A stretch of DNA of 64,000 bases from Mucilaginibacter cryoferens (GCF_014205845.1 NZ_JACHCR010000005.1:1-64000); one strand, 5' to 3'. Counted from the stretch's first letter, positions 50,545 to 60,591 are shown. The notes: generated by a model from the letters alone, not told the origin. Program-made: numbers and translations.

Positions 50545-50973
50545 CTATAGTAAATCCATCAAATAGTAATCCCCGGATTTACCCTGCCCCCTTTCCACTA
50601 TCTGCCAACCTTGCGACCGGTAAAAAGCGACAGCATTCTCATTGTGTATTAAACATTTAAGTGTAACGGGCCTATGGAGAGTGGCAATCGCAGCATTTAA
50701 CAGCACTTTGCCTACGCCTTGCTGTACATAAGCAGGATGAACAAACAGATGATGAATAAAATTATCGGGCAGCCAACAGGATATAAAACCAATTACCGCA
50801 CCATCGTAATCGGCCACCAGGATGTGCTCGCCCTGGGTATCTTTGTCAAAATCGTCTACCTTATATTCGGATGTATCAAACCAGGTAAATGTTTGAGTCC
50901 TACTTATCAAATAGATATCACGAAGCACATGGCTATCATCCTCTTTAAATTCTCTTATATGTAAGCCTGTCAT
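50545..50973 (-). CDS. GNAT-family N-acetyltransferase
   Basis: A 142-aa cytoplasmic acetyltransferase that should use acetyl-CoA. The acetyl-CoA loop is the HPAYVQQGVGKVLLNAAI segment (about 87-104), with the preceding strand LPDNFIHHLFVH and the C-terminal NENAVAFYRSQGWQ strand typical of the fold. The ATG at 50973 is preferred to an upstream TTG. The substrate is unknown. It lies 70 bp downstream of pgk on the same strand, but the pgk terminator separates them. Confidence 0.85.
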   Translation of the reverse strand: MTGLHIREFKEDDSHVLRDIYLISRTQTFTWFDTSEYKVDDFDKDTQGEHILVADYDGAVIGFISCWLPDNFIHHLFVHPAYVQQGVGKVLLNAAIATLHRPVTLKCLIHNENAVAFYRSQGWQIVERGQGKSGDYYLMDLL

Positions 50974-50989
50974 TTCCCGCCTTAAACAC

Positions 50990-51022
50990 AAAAAGTCCAG
51001 CCGTTTTACCGGCCGAACTTTT
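50990..51022 (-). terminator. Terminator of pgk
   Basis: A 13-bp stem AAAAGTCCAGCCG / CGGCCGAACTTTT with two G-U pairs, followed on the minus strand by TTTTTGTGTTT. It overlaps the 5' region of the GNAT gene. Confidence 0.75.
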
Positions 51023-51043
51023 CATTTTATGTTTTGTAGGTTA

Positions 51044-52234
51044 TTAGTCGTTAATAGCTTTTACGCCAGGTAACTCTTTACCTTCCATATACTCTAACAA
51101 AGCACCACCACCTGTTGATACGTAGCTAACTTCATCGGTAAGGTTAAATTTAGCAACTGCCGCTGCCGAATCGCCACCACCAATTAATGAGAACGCGCCA
51201 TTTTCTGTAGCCTTAACTACCGCTTCGGCAATAGCTTTGGTACCTCCTAAAAACGTTTCCATTTCAAATACACCCATAGGGCCATTCCACAAAATAGTTT
51301 TTGATTCTTCAACTACTTTGCTGAATATTTTTACAGTTTCGGGGCCGATATCCAATCCCATCCAATTTTCAGGAATCTCGCCGGTTTTGGCAATCCCGGT
51401 TTTGGCTTCGTTAGAAAAAGCATCGGCTATAATGTTATCTACCGGTAAATAAAGGTTTACACCTTTATCTTTAGCTTTTTGTCTCAGGCTGATTGCCAGG
51501 TCTAACTTATCGGCCTCAACCAGTGAGGTACCAATATTGCCACCGTCTGCTTTAGCAAAGGTGTAAGCCATACCACCACCAATAATCAGGTTATCTACCT
51601 TATCCAACAGTTTTTCGATAAGCTGAATTTTGTCAGAAACTTTAGAACCACCCATAATGGCGGTGAAAGGCTTGGCAGCTCCGTTAAGGATTTTTTCGGC
51701 ATTAGCTAATTCGCCTGCCATCAGGTAACCAAAATATTTTGCATCAGGAAAAAACTGTGCAATAATTGATGTTGAAGCATGGGCACGGTGAGCTGTACCA
51801 AAAGCATCATTTACATAAATATCGCCTAATTTTGAAAGTTTTTCGGCAAAAGCTACATCGCCTTTTTCTTCTTCTTTATAAAAACGAAGATTTTCCAGTA
51901 AAAGCACTTCGCCATTACCTAAGTTTTTTGATTTCTCAACGGCTTCTTCACCAATACAATCATTGGCAAATTGCACCTGCTGACCTAACAGATCTGACAG
52001 GTGAGCAACAACATGCTTTAATGAATCCTTTTCGTTAGCGCCATCTTTTGGTCGGCCCAGATGCGACATCAGGATCACCCTGCCACCATCTTTCAGAATT
52101 TTCTTTATAGTTGGCAAAGCCGCTGTCATGCGGTTATCGTCGGTAATATTATAATCTTTATCCAATGGCACGTTAAAATCAACCCTGATAAGGGCTTTTT
52201 TACCGGCAAAACTAATTTGATCTACGGTTTTCAT
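51044..52234 (-). CDS. pgk: Phosphoglycerate kinase
   Basis: A 396-aa glycolytic enzyme, transferring phosphate between 1,3-bisphosphoglycerate and ADP. Substrate-binding RVDFNVPL (about 17-24), HLGRP (about 59-63), the [11 protein letters not shown] lysine region (about 193-203) and the nucleotide loop [12 protein letters not shown] near 356 are present. The ATG at 52234 gives the family's usual N-terminus ([21 protein letters not shown]) and length; the in-frame codon at 52279 would add 15 unrelated residues. gap lies nearby but not in an operon with it. Confidence 0.97.
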   Translation of the reverse strand: MKTVDQISFAGKKALIRVDFNVPLDKDYNITDDNRMTAALPTIKKILKDGGRVILMSHLGRPKDGANEKDSLKHVVAHLSDLLGQQVQFANDCIGEEAVEKSKNLGNGEVLLLENLRFYKEEEKGDVAFAEKLSKLGDIYVNDAFGTAHRAHASTSIIAQFFPDAKYFGYLMAGELANAEKILNGAAKPFTAIMGGSKVSDKIQLIEKLLDKVDNLIIGGGMAYTFAKADGGNIGTSLVEADKLDLAISLRQKAKDKGVNLYLPVDNIIADAFSNEAKTGIAKTGEIPENWMGLDIGPETVKIFSKVVEESKTILWNGPMGVFEMETFLGGTKAIAEAVVKATENGAFSLIGGGDSAAAVAKFNLTDEVSYVSTGGGALLEYMEGKELPGVKAIND

Positions 52235-52335
52235 ATAATTATATGGGGCGTTTAATGGTAAGGCGCGCAAATTCAGCATTTTATTCTAAATTATGCACTA
52301 AAAAGTTAAAAAGGTGCGATAAACGGCCTAATATT

Positions 52336-52770
52336 TCATGCTAACTTAACATACATTACATAATGCGGCCCAATTCCGGGCACATCAAATTCGGCCGAAA
52401 CGATCTCGAAACCAGTATTATGATAAAATGGAACTGCCTTTTTACGGGCATTACACCATATATAATTTGCTTTTTGCCCGCGCAGATAGGTAAGCGCAAA
52501 ATTTACCAGCTTATTACCCAGCCCCTGCCCCCTATACTTCTCGGTAGTAGCCATACCACGCAACTGATACCCTGTACCAATAAATTCGCCATAACTTTGC
52601 GGGTGAAAAGATACAATGCAAGCCAGCTCTTCATCCTTAAAATAACCTAAATGGAAAGCGCCCTCTATTTTGTCGGTAGGAAACCGGCATTCTTCCAATG
52701 TTAATCTTCCTTCCCGTAATACCTCATTACGGATAGATAACAGCTCTTCAACCTCAATAAACTTTATCAT
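52336..52770 (-). CDS. GNAT-family N-acetyltransferase
   Basis: A 144-aa acetyltransferase. The acetyl-CoA loop is TEKYRGQGLGNKLVNFAL (about 76-93), with IWCNARKKAVPFYHNTGFE as the following strand and helix. MATTEKYRGQGLG matches the consensus R/Q-x-x-G-x-G/A. The substrate is unknown. It belongs to the same superfamily as the gene at 50545 but is not a close copy of it. Confidence 0.87.
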   Translation of the reverse strand: MIKFIEVEELLSIRNEVLREGRLTLEECRFPTDKIEGAFHLGYFKDEELACIVSFHPQSYGEFIGTGYQLRGMATTEKYRGQGLGNKLVNFALTYLRGQKANYIWCNARKKAVPFYHNTGFEIVSAEFDVPGIGPHYVMYVKLA

Positions 52771-52960
52771 AAATAAAATATGGGTAATTATTTCCCTGTG
52801 TTTGTTTACCCCACTTAGGGCGATTTAAAAAAAACAGCACTTATATGAGCAAAAAGCGATTTTTGTTGCGCATATATTATAATAATATTGTTATTTATGC
52901 CCATTTATACTGCCAAGGCATACTTATTGTAATGTGCAACAGATAAATCAATTAAAAGCT

Positions 52961-53560
52961 ATGTACAAATATATAACCCTATTACTGATCGTTGCAATTT
53001 TCTCTGGCTGTCATAAAATTAATGATAACAACCCTACCCCTGCTCCAACTACTCCCACTAATACTGCCGGCTCATACGATGTAAAATTTGATGTTGCCGA
53101 CCAAACAGTTACTACAACCGTAAAACACGATACACTTTATTTAACCTATCATGAAAAGGTAACCCTGATGCTAAACCCCGATGATTTCTCAAAGTCTTCG
53201 GCCGTGCATTTCAAGGAAGACTTCTCAAAAACGGGCTTAACCGCATATGATTATAAAATACTTAACGAAGACAATGTATACCGTTATAACTCTGCCGACG
53301 ACAATTTAAATAACAATACTCCATTTATAGTTGCATCTACGGTTACGGTAAACGGTATTAAATATACCAAACTGGTACTACAGCGCGACTTTATTTTTTA
53401 CAAGGCCTATAAGCTGCAACAATTGGCTATTGAAGCGCAAACAAACGTGCTAAATACAACCGCAGACAAGATTAGCTTTTCTACCTATTATTATTACGAC
53501 AAGAAAAATTCCGATCCAAAGGTTACTATAGCCGCTATCGTATATTCAAAAGCCGATTAA
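52961..53560 (+). CDS. Hypothetical lipoprotein
   Basis: A 199-aa predicted lipoprotein of unknown function. The signal MYKYITLLLIVAIFSGC ends in a lipobox with Cys17; a Pro/Thr-rich linker (NNPTPAPTTPTNTAG) leads to a beta-rich domain of about 150 residues. The ATG at 52961 is chosen over an upstream in-frame GTG because it gives the signal directly. The gene ends 1 bp before the gap stop codon on the other strand, so the two are tightly convergent with no space for a terminator. Confidence 0.72.
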   Translation: MYKYITLLLIVAIFSGCHKINDNNPTPAPTTPTNTAGSYDVKFDVADQTVTTTVKHDTLYLTYHEKVTLMLNPDDFSKSSAVHFKEDFSKTGLTAYDYKILNEDNVYRYNSADDNLNNNTPFIVASTVTVNGIKYTKLVLQRDFIFYKAYKLQQLAIEAQTNVLNTTADKISFSTYYYYDKKNSDPKVTIAAIVYSKAD

Positions 53561-53561
53561 G

Positions 53562-54563
53562 TTATTGTTTCTTAAGCCTGGCAATTTTTTCAACCAGATC
53601 TGCAAGGCGGCTGCTATAACCCATTTCGTTATCGTACCAACCAACAACTTTTACCAGGCCACCTACTATTGATGTAAGTTGTGCATCAAAAATACAACTG
53701 TGCGGGTTATCCAATATATCGGTTGATACAATTGGATCTTCGGTATATTCCAATACATTTTTCATGGGGCCATCAGCGGCATTTTTAAATGCAAGGTTGA
53801 TAGCCTCAATTGTTGGTTGTTTTTTTAGGCTACAGGTAAAATCTGTTAATGAACCATTGAGCACCGGCACCCGGATACCCGCGCCGCCCAAACGGCCGTT
53901 TAAATGAGGAAATATAGCGGTTATTGCTTTTGCTGCACCGGTAGTTGTGGGAATAATGGATGCCGAAGCAGCCCGCGCACGCCTCAGATCTTTATGAGGA
54001 GCATCGTGCAGGCTTTGATCGCCGGTCATGGAGTGAACGGTGGTAATGTAACCATCAATAATACCCCAGTTTTCATCCAGTATTTTTACCATTGCCGCCA
54101 CGTTATTGGTTGTACAGGATGCATTTGAGAGTATGAGGGATGACAGATCAACTTCATCATCGTTAACAGCGAGCACAACGGTAGGCACACTTTTGTCTGT
54201 TGACGGAGCCGATATAATAACCTGTTTAGCCCCTGCTGTTAAATGCAGCCCGGCCCCCTCTTTTGAAGTAAACTTTCCGGTAGATTCTATTACCAGATCT
54301 ATATCCAACTCCTTCCAGGGCAAAACCAACGGGTCGCGCTCGGCTAATACCTTTATTGTTTGGCCGTTTATAAAAAGGTTGTTGGCATCAAAACTCACTT
54401 CGCCTTTAAAGCCGCGATGTACAGAATCGTACTTAAATAAATGAGCAAGAGTTTGGGTATCGGTAAGATCGTTAATGGCAACAACCTGTATACCGGGCCG
54501 GTTTAATATACTACGCAAAAATATGCGCCCTATGCGGCCAAACCCATTTATAGCTATCTTCAT
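53562..54563 (-). CDS. gap: Glyceraldehyde-3-phosphate dehydrogenase
   Basis: A 333-aa NAD-dependent glycolytic enzyme. The Rossmann start KIAINGFGRIGRIFLRSIL (2-20), catalytic Cys150 in SNASCTTNN and GRLGGAGIRVPVLNGSLTDFT (about 226-246) are intact; the C-terminal WYDNEMGYSSRLADL is also typical. Asp33 after the second strand of the Rossmann fold (NDLTD) points to NAD rather than NADP. It is transcribed alone from a TAACTTTG box. Confidence 0.97.
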   Translation of the reverse strand: MKIAINGFGRIGRIFLRSILNRPGIQVVAINDLTDTQTLAHLFKYDSVHRGFKGEVSFDANNLFINGQTIKVLAERDPLVLPWKELDIDLVIESTGKFTSKEGAGLHLTAGAKQVIISAPSTDKSVPTVVLAVNDDEVDLSSLILSNASCTTNNVAAMVKILDENWGIIDGYITTVHSMTGDQSLHDAPHKDLRRARAASASIIPTTTGAAKAITAIFPHLNGRLGGAGIRVPVLNGSLTDFTCSLKKQPTIEAINLAFKNAADGPMKNVLEYTEDPIVSTDILDNPHSCIFDAQLTSIVGGLVKVVGWYDNEMGYSSRLADLVEKIARLKKQ

Positions 54564-54587
54564 TTTATTTGTGCTTTATAAAGGGCA

Positions 54588-54595
54588 CAAAGTTA
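54588..54595 (-). promoter_or_regulatory. -7 box of gap
   Basis: Minus strand TAACTTTG matches TAnnTTTG; the predicted leader is about 18 nt. Confidence 0.5.
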
Positions 54596-54666
54596 ATGAA
54601 GATGATTGGGTATTTACAGCAACGGATATTTAGTGACACTAACACTACTTTTTATCGCAGTAAATT

Positions 54667-55770
54667 TTACGCCAAAAAGTTACGCAGGCTAACACGTTCG
54701 CGTATTTTTGATCGCAGGCTAAATGTGATGATCCAATTAGATATAACCGACATCAGCAATATAATTACAATTAACAGCGAATTACTTAAACCACTAAAAA
54801 CAAACACCAAACCTATTGATAATAAATTAATTACCGATAAGCAAAGTGTAGCCTGCACATGATTAAGCCCAAGCATCAATATGCGGTGATGCATATGATT
54901 TCTATCGGCTTCAAATGGCGATTTGCCACTTGCAATACGCAGTGTAAATACCCTTAAAGTGTCAAATACAGGGCCTATCAATATAGCAATAGTTAGCGCG
55001 GGCGCACAGCTTATAACCGGAATATCAACACCTTCAATTTTACTTACTTCGATAAATTTAATGGCCATTACCGCCGATACAAGCCCTATCAACAGAGCCC
55101 CCGTATCGCCCATAAATATTTTAGCGGGCGTAATGTTATATTTTAAAAAACCAACAATTGCGCCAACCATAGCTAATGAAATAGCAGCAAGCTCATATTG
55201 CTTAATGTAAGCAAATAAAAAGGCAAAGGCACTGTTTACAATAATGCCGGTCATGGCTGCCAAACCATCGATCCCGTCAATGAGATTGAAAGAATTAACA
55301 ATGAGCATTATAAGCAAAATAGAGAAAGCCGCACTTGGGATATATGGTAACTGAGTAATACCAAATACACCATTCATACTGGTTATGCGGATATCGCCAA
55401 GCAATACCAATATTACGGCCACTACAAACTGAATAAGAAATTTAGTACTTGAATTTACGCCGGATAAATCATCTTTTAAACCCATGGTAAAAAGGATAAT
55501 GCAGGAAATAAGCAGGTAACTTATAGGCAATGCTTTATCAATTATACTAAACAACAGGGTGGTGATGGTAAAACTTACAAAAATTGCTACTCCCCCTAAA
55601 CGTGGGATGCCATGATCATGCTGTTTTCTGAAATGGCCTACATCATCGTAAAGGTGCCTGGAACGGGCAACGTGTAAAATAGAGGGAATGGATAGTAATG
55701 TGATCAGTCCTGAAAACATCACTATTAAAATATTATAAATAAAATGATATGAATGTAAAAGTTGAATCAT
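54667..55770 (-). CDS. Undecaprenyl-phosphate sugar-1-phosphate transferase (WecA/TagO family)
   Basis: A 367-aa polytopic membrane enzyme of the MraY/WecA superfamily that starts glycan assembly by moving a sugar-1-phosphate, typically GlcNAc-1-P, to undecaprenyl phosphate. Motifs are GIPRLGGVAIF (about 54-64), MGLKDDLSGVN (about 95-105), NLIDGIDGLAAM (about 162-173) and KIFMGDTGALLIGL (about 214-227), with HMHHRILMLG (about 291-300) at the position of the WecA C-terminal His motif. It differs from the dcw-encoded MraY by lacking its periplasmic insert. It opens the polysaccharide locus on the minus strand, with the GT2 gene just upstream of it. Confidence 0.9.
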   Translation of the reverse strand: MIQLLHSYHFIYNILIVMFSGLITLLSIPSILHVARSRHLYDDVGHFRKQHDHGIPRLGGVAIFVSFTITTLLFSIIDKALPISYLLISCIILFTMGLKDDLSGVNSSTKFLIQFVVAVILVLLGDIRITSMNGVFGITQLPYIPSAAFSILLIMLIVNSFNLIDGIDGLAAMTGIIVNSAFAFLFAYIKQYELAAISLAMVGAIVGFLKYNITPAKIFMGDTGALLIGLVSAVMAIKFIEVSKIEGVDIPVISCAPALTIAILIGPVFDTLRVFTLRIASGKSPFEADRNHMHHRILMLGLNHVQATLCLSVINLLSIGLVFVFSGLSNSLLIVIILLMSVISNWIITFSLRSKIRERVSLRNFLA

Positions 55771-55851
55771 AGTATCGGGATATGTTTAGATCAATTCAGT
55801 TTTACTGTTAGCGTTTTATACGCATGAAATAATAAAAGGTTTATTTTCAAA

Positions 55852-56589
55852 TTATATATATTGATAGGCTTTTCTCAGGGGCTTTAAAAAAAGCGCCAGT
55901 AATGGAAATTTGATATTATTTTTCCGCATCGCCTTTAAATCAAATCCCCAGGCCCTGATGCGATTTTTAAAGCTGCTGTTGCTTACACCACCGTGCCGCA
56001 TTGTTACCATTACCACGTTTAAATAAAAGTTCTTGATGTGGTGCAAATACATAAACCTTACCATTAATTCGTAATCTGCTGCAGAACCGTACGCTAAGCT
56101 ATAAAAACCCAGTTTTGAAAACAGTTCCCGCTTGCAGTAAAATGTAGGATGCGGGGGCATAAAGCCCCGGTTAAAGGAATTTTTTCCACATTGTTTTGAA
56201 TGCCATTTGCGGATTATTTTACCCGCCTGGTTTACTATGTGTAGGTTTCCGTAAACGGCATCAGCGCCCTGATTTATAAAGGCCTCTGCAACTGCCGATA
56301 AAACCATATCGCCCGCTAATTGGTCATCGGCGTTAAGGGTACCCACAACTTGGCCGGTGGCTATTTTGATACCTTTATTCATGGCATCATATATGCCTTG
56401 ATCTGGTTCGGAAACAAGAACATTAATGAATGAGGCGTATTGATCAATTATCTGGAGGGTGTTATCTGTTGATCCGCCATCAACGATGATGTATTCAATA
56501 TCAGGGTATTTTTGGCTGATAACGGAGTTGATACACTGAGCTATGGTATCCTGGGCATTGTAAACAACGGTAACTATTGAAATCTTCAA
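55852..56589 (-). CDS. Glycosyltransferase family 2
   Basis: A 245-aa cytoplasmic GT-A fold transferase. The N-terminal strand ISIVTVVYNAQDTIAQCINSV (3-23), DGGSTDNTL (about 37-45) and the metal-binding region LNADDQL (about 84-90, DxD variant ADD) define family 2. VYGNLHIVNQAGKIIRKW and the CKRELFSKLGFY segment resemble subfamilies that add hexosamines or colanic-acid-type sugars, but donor and acceptor cannot be told. It is on the same strand as the WecA-like gene, 81 bp upstream, and divergent from wza, so it may be co-transcribed with the initiating enzyme. Confidence 0.88.
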   Translation of the reverse strand: MKISIVTVVYNAQDTIAQCINSVISQKYPDIEYIIVDGGSTDNTLQIIDQYASFINVLVSEPDQGIYDAMNKGIKIATGQVVGTLNADDQLAGDMVLSAVAEAFINQGADAVYGNLHIVNQAGKIIRKWHSKQCGKNSFNRGFMPPHPTFYCKRELFSKLGFYSLAYGSAADYELMVRFMYLHHIKNFYLNVVMVTMRHGGVSNSSFKNRIRAWGFDLKAMRKNNIKFPLLALFLKPLRKAYQYI

Positions 56590-56636
56590 ACCCTAAAAAT
56601 TGGAAAAATACACCATCTTAATACCCGCAAATTATG

Positions 56637-56644
56637 TATTTTTG
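56637..56644 (+). promoter_or_regulatory. -7 box of the wza-wzc operon
   Basis: TATTTTTG matches TAnnTTTG, 47 bp before the ATG at 56692. Confidence 0.45.
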
Positions 56645-56691
56645 GAATCAATGCACAATTATAAAAACATTAAGCATAAGATATCGTCCCT

Positions 56692-57474
56692 ATGCGCATA
56701 GTAACCTACCTTTCTTCGTACTTTTTGATAGTTTTTGTTTTAGCCTCTTGCTCGGGCAAACAGTATCAATCACTTTTTGAACAAAAGACACCCAATATTG
56801 ATACTGCATCGCAAAAAAACAACAGTGATATAGCCAGTTATCATATAAAACCACAGGATATGCTTCAGATCCGAAACCTGCAAAACATTAAATATGTAGT
56901 AGACGAGTCGCCGTCTTCAAGCGGTACAGGTGGAGGGGGTATGGCCGGAGCAGGGCAAACTTACCAGGTTGAAGAAGATGGTACCGTTGCCTTACCTGTT
57001 ATTGGCCATGTTGCTGTAACCGGGCTTACCCGTGGGCAGGCAGCAAAACTAGTTGAAGACCTTTATCGTAAAAACCTGCTTAAAGACCCTATAATTGAAT
57101 TAAAGATCACAAACCTGAAGGTAACCTTACTTGGCGAATTTAAAGGCCAGGGAAACTTTCCGTTGATAAGAGACAAAACAACATTGGTTGAGATGATTGG
57201 TGAAGCAGGAGGCCTTACAGATAAGGCAAATGAAACAAACATAAAAATTATACGCGGCGATCAAAGAAATCCGCAGGTAACATATATCAATTTAAGGGAT
57301 ATACAATCCATAAACGACCCCAGAGCTATACTTCAAAATGGAGACATTGTATATGTATCCCAAAACAAACGATCTATACGTAACGATAATTTACAGAACG
57401 TATCAACCCTCACCCAGCCGATATTACTTTTGCTTAACACTGCATTAGTTATTTTATCGTTTTCTCATCGCTAA
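56692..57474 (+). CDS. wza: Polysaccharide export lipoprotein (Wza-like)
   Basis: A 260-aa outer-membrane-side export protein. The lipoprotein signal ends in LASC with Cys20. A Poly_export domain (about 42-140, SYHIKPQDMLQIRNLQN ... YQVEEDGTVALPVIGHVAVTGLTRGQAAKLVEDLYR) is followed by one SLBB-type domain (about 145-225, LGEFKGQGNFPLIRDKTTLVEMIGEAGGLTDKAN). A C-terminal hydrophobic segment (about 240-256, TQPILLLLNTALVILSF) is present, which resembles the membrane-inserted ends seen in Bacteroidota versions. Its stop overlaps the wzc start by one base (TAATG). Confidence 0.92.
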   Translation: MRIVTYLSSYFLIVFVLASCSGKQYQSLFEQKTPNIDTASQKNNSDIASYHIKPQDMLQIRNLQNIKYVVDESPSSSGTGGGGMAGAGQTYQVEEDGTVALPVIGHVAVTGLTRGQAAKLVEDLYRKNLLKDPIIELKITNLKVTLLGEFKGQGNFPLIRDKTTLVEMIGEAGGLTDKANETNIKIIRGDQRNPQVTYINLRDIQSINDPRAILQNGDIVYVSQNKRSIRNDNLQNVSTLTQPILLLLNTALVILSFSHR

Positions 57475-59894
57475 TGGAAGAGACAGAAAAGCTTCAAAGA
57501 AAACTGCCCAACCAGGAAATTGACTATTTTAAAATCGGTAAAATATTAATTAGCCGTTGGTACTGGATAGCCGCATCGGTAACTGTAACCGTACTTATAT
57601 CATATACATATTTGTGGTATACCCCAAAAACTTATGCTACATCGGGCACGCTAAAAATTGAGGAAAAAAAATCTGAAGTATCCGATCTGATAACCGTAAT
57701 GACAGTACCAGATCGCGGGCCATCAAAAATACAAAGTATTACATCAGTACTCCAAAGTCGCAGCGTTATACTTAGCGCCATAAAAGATATGGATTACAGG
57801 GTAAGCTTTTACATATCAGGCAGGGTACGCACTTCCGAAACATATCCCTCAAAACCTTTAAACATTCAATTAATAAAGTTTGATAGTTTAAACTTTTTTC
57901 ATGGCCAAATAAGCTATAAACCTATTGACAAGGAAAGATTTAGTGTCAGCTATACGGCTGGCAACAAAGAGATTAAAAACAAATACAGGTATAACAGCCC
58001 AGTTACTATCGGCAATACCAGTTTTAACATAAAATACCCGGGTAATATTGATAACAGCACCATTTATCTGTTCAACTTTAACATCCCCGAAGATTATATA
58101 GGCCGTGTACAGGGAGGTTTAAGGGCTGGCGAAACCGGCAAAAACACCAATATCATATCGCTGCAGGAAACAGACTCCAATCCCGTATTTGCCGCTGATA
58201 TTATTAATAATATCATGAAGGAATATGTACTTTTTGACCGAAATCAAAAAGCACAATCGGCCTCACAAATGATCGACTTTATTGATAGCCAGCTCTCCTT
58301 TCTTTCAAATGAAGTTAAGGGTTCCGAAAACTCTATAGAAAAATATAAAAATAAAACTAAGATACTTGATGTAAATGCAGCATCAACCACATCGAGCAGT
58401 AAAGGTGCCGAAATAGAAACAAGCCGCTCATTATTAAAAATACAACTGATAGCACTAGACCAGCTCAGGGACCAGATAACTAAAGAAAAAGACAACGTTA
58501 ATTTAAACTTTAACGCCGGCGGCATTGATTTACCGGCCTTAAATACTTTTATAAGTAAATTAGATGGGCTGATATCTGAAAGATCGGTGTTATTAAAAAC
58601 CTATACTGCCAATTCGCAACCATTACAGGATGTTAATCAGCAAATATTACAAACTAAACTTACAACCTTAAATAACATTAAGAGCATTCGTAACGGAGTT
58701 GAAAAAAACATAGCTTATCTTGATGGCCAGTTGGGGCAAATTAATCAAACCATAATGGCATTGCCTGCCGCCCAGCGCGATCTGCAAAGCCTGCAACGCG
58801 ACTTTGAGATAAACGATAAGGTATATTCATTTTTATCAGAGAAAAAACTGGAAGCTCAAATAAGCAGGGCCGGAATATTACCTGGCGCAACGGTTATTGA
58901 ATTTGCCCAACCCAATTTTAATCCGGTATCGCCAAATGAGCACGATATTCACCGGTCGGCCATTATTTTTGGTTTGGCAATAGGGCTTGGCTTAATCATT
59001 TTAATAAGGGTGCTAAATCCATATATTTATGATAAGGAAACCATTGAAAGTCTTACCGCTATACCCATACTTGGCGTTATCAGAAAATACCCCGAGCCCA
59101 TTGATGAAAATAGCAGGCAGGTTTTGGCGCTAAGCAAGCCCCGGTCGATATTTGCCGAGTCGGTACGTTCGGTACGTACCAATCTAAGTTTCCTGGCATC
59201 AGAAAAAGCAAGCAAAATTATTTGCGTTACCTCCGAAGTTGCCGGCGAAGGTAAATCGTTTGTGGCGGTAAACCTATCAAGCACATTATCGCTTATCGAC
59301 AAAAAAGTAATACTTATTGGTGCCGATTTAAGGCGTTCGAGGTTACATAGAACTTTCCATGTATCTAACGATATGGGGCTAAGCAATTACCTGGCACACC
59401 AAAGTACAATTGACGACATTATTTTTCACTCCGATCAGGAAAATCTTGATTTTATAGTTTCGGGGCCGGTACCTCCAAATCCGTCGGAGTTGCTGCACAG
59501 CTACCGCATGACCACCTTAATAGCCGAATTAAAATTAAGGTACGATATTATAATGATAGATACCGCCCCAATTGGCCTGGTATCAGATGCCATTCCGCTT
59601 ATCCGGATAAGCGACATCAATGTTTTTGTAATCAGGTCTGGCAAATCCAAATTTTACGCGGCAACGGTTCCGCAGCGTATTGCACAGGAGTACCATCTGG
59701 ATAATACAGTGATAGTACTTAACGCGTTTGAAGAAGACCTTTTACATTCAAGATATTACACCACCAAGTTTACCGGCGATAATGCAGGTTCGAGATATTA
59801 TTACTACTCTGATTACAGCGGATATTCAGGCTCGGGCTATTATGTAGACGACGATAAAAATAAATGGTGGGATGTAAGGCGATGGTTTAAATAA
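57474..59894 (+). CDS. wzc: Polysaccharide co-polymerase/tyrosine autokinase (Wzc-like)
   Basis: An 806-aa inner-membrane protein that controls export and chain length of surface polysaccharide. The Wzz domain has membrane segments at about 28-48 and 497-515, with a periplasmic coiled-coil region between (about 250-450). The cytoplasmic BY-kinase has Walker A VAGEGKS (589-595), Walker A' GADLRR (616-621) and Walker B MIDTAP near 693. The C-terminal tail is Tyr-rich (SRYYYYSDYSGYSGSGYY, near residues 775-792), the cluster that is autophosphorylated in this family. It pairs with Wza directly upstream. Confidence 0.94.
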   Translation: MEETEKLQRKLPNQEIDYFKIGKILISRWYWIAASVTVTVLISYTYLWYTPKTYATSGTLKIEEKKSEVSDLITVMTVPDRGPSKIQSITSVLQSRSVILSAIKDMDYRVSFYISGRVRTSETYPSKPLNIQLIKFDSLNFFHGQISYKPIDKERFSVSYTAGNKEIKNKYRYNSPVTIGNTSFNIKYPGNIDNSTIYLFNFNIPEDYIGRVQGGLRAGETGKNTNIISLQETDSNPVFAADIINNIMKEYVLFDRNQKAQSASQMIDFIDSQLSFLSNEVKGSENSIEKYKNKTKILDVNAASTTSSSKGAEIETSRSLLKIQLIALDQLRDQITKEKDNVNLNFNAGGIDLPALNTFISKLDGLISERSVLLKTYTANSQPLQDVNQQILQTKLTTLNNIKSIRNGVEKNIAYLDGQLGQINQTIMALPAAQRDLQSLQRDFEINDKVYSFLSEKKLEAQISRAGILPGATVIEFAQPNFNPVSPNEHDIHRSAIIFGLAIGLGLIILIRVLNPYIYDKETIESLTAIPILGVIRKYPEPIDENSRQVLALSKPRSIFAESVRSVRTNLSFLASEKASKIICVTSEVAGEGKSFVAVNLSSTLSLIDKKVILIGADLRRSRLHRTFHVSNDMGLSNYLAHQSTIDDIIFHSDQENLDFIVSGPVPPNPSELLHSYRMTTLIAELKLRYDIIMIDTAPIGLVSDAIPLIRISDINVFVIRSGKSKFYAATVPQRIAQEYHLDNTVIVLNAFEEDLLHSRYYTTKFTGDNAGSRYYYYSDYSGYSGSGYYVDDDKNKWWDVRRWFK

Positions 59895-59914
59895 GATTTG
59901 CTTATTTTAAAAAA

Positions 59915-60427
59915 ATGGATTTAAAGGCAAGTGCCGAAAAAAAATGGTATCCGGTTTATACCCATCCCCGTGCCGAAAAAAAAGCGTTCGAGGCATTAAT
60001 CAATAAGGGAATTGAAGCCTATCTGCCATTGCACCGTAGGCTAAAACAGTGGAGCGACCGCAAAAAATGGGTTGAAGAACCCTTTATTAAATCGTACATA
60101 TTTGTTAACATTGCCGAACATGAGCAGGCAGATATATTAATGACAAAAGGTATATCAAGATTTCTATATTTTACCGGCAAGCCAGCGTCAATGCCCTACC
60201 GCCAGATAACCGAATTAAAGTTATTAATGGCAAGCCCATATGAGTTAGAAATTACCGAAGAGGATCTGCAACCCGGAGAAAAAATTGTGATTAAAGCAGG
60301 CCCGTTAAAAGGCATAACCGGCGAAGTGGTATCACGAAGATCACAAAAGCAATTGATATTAAGGCTTGAAAGTATGGGATGCTCCATTATAGTACATGTT
60401 GCAGCCTCATACATTGAACGGTTTTAA
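59915..60427 (+). CDS. UpxY-type transcription antiterminator (NusG paralogue)
   Basis: A 170-aa NusG-like protein. The NGN domain (about 8-105, KWYPVYTHPRAEKKAFEALINKGIEAYLPLHRRLKQWSDRKK) is followed by a KOW domain (about 120-165, LQPGEKIVIKAGPLKGITGEVV). It resembles the UpxY proteins that let RNA polymerase read through the 5' leaders of capsule operons in Bacteroides. Here it is the third gene, after wza and wzc, and just before asnB, rather than the first. The gap after it (60428-60591) may hold the leader it acts on; no UpxZ-like gene was seen. Confidence 0.88.
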   Translation: MDLKASAEKKWYPVYTHPRAEKKAFEALINKGIEAYLPLHRRLKQWSDRKKWVEEPFIKSYIFVNIAEHEQADILMTKGISRFLYFTGKPASMPYRQITELKLLMASPYELEITEEDLQPGEKIVIKAGPLKGITGEVVSRRSQKQLILRLESMGCSIIVHVAASYIERF

Positions 60428-60591
60428 TTGCTTTACTTAGTTAAAATAAAGAGTTAATAACGGCTTGTATTCAAGTTGGCATAAGAACAAAAAAAACAGC
60501 GCCGAACCTGCAATTATAAGCTGCTGTTATATAATAAGTTACAAATAAAATTGTGACTTACGGGGCGAAGCTATGATAATACGGATCAAAA

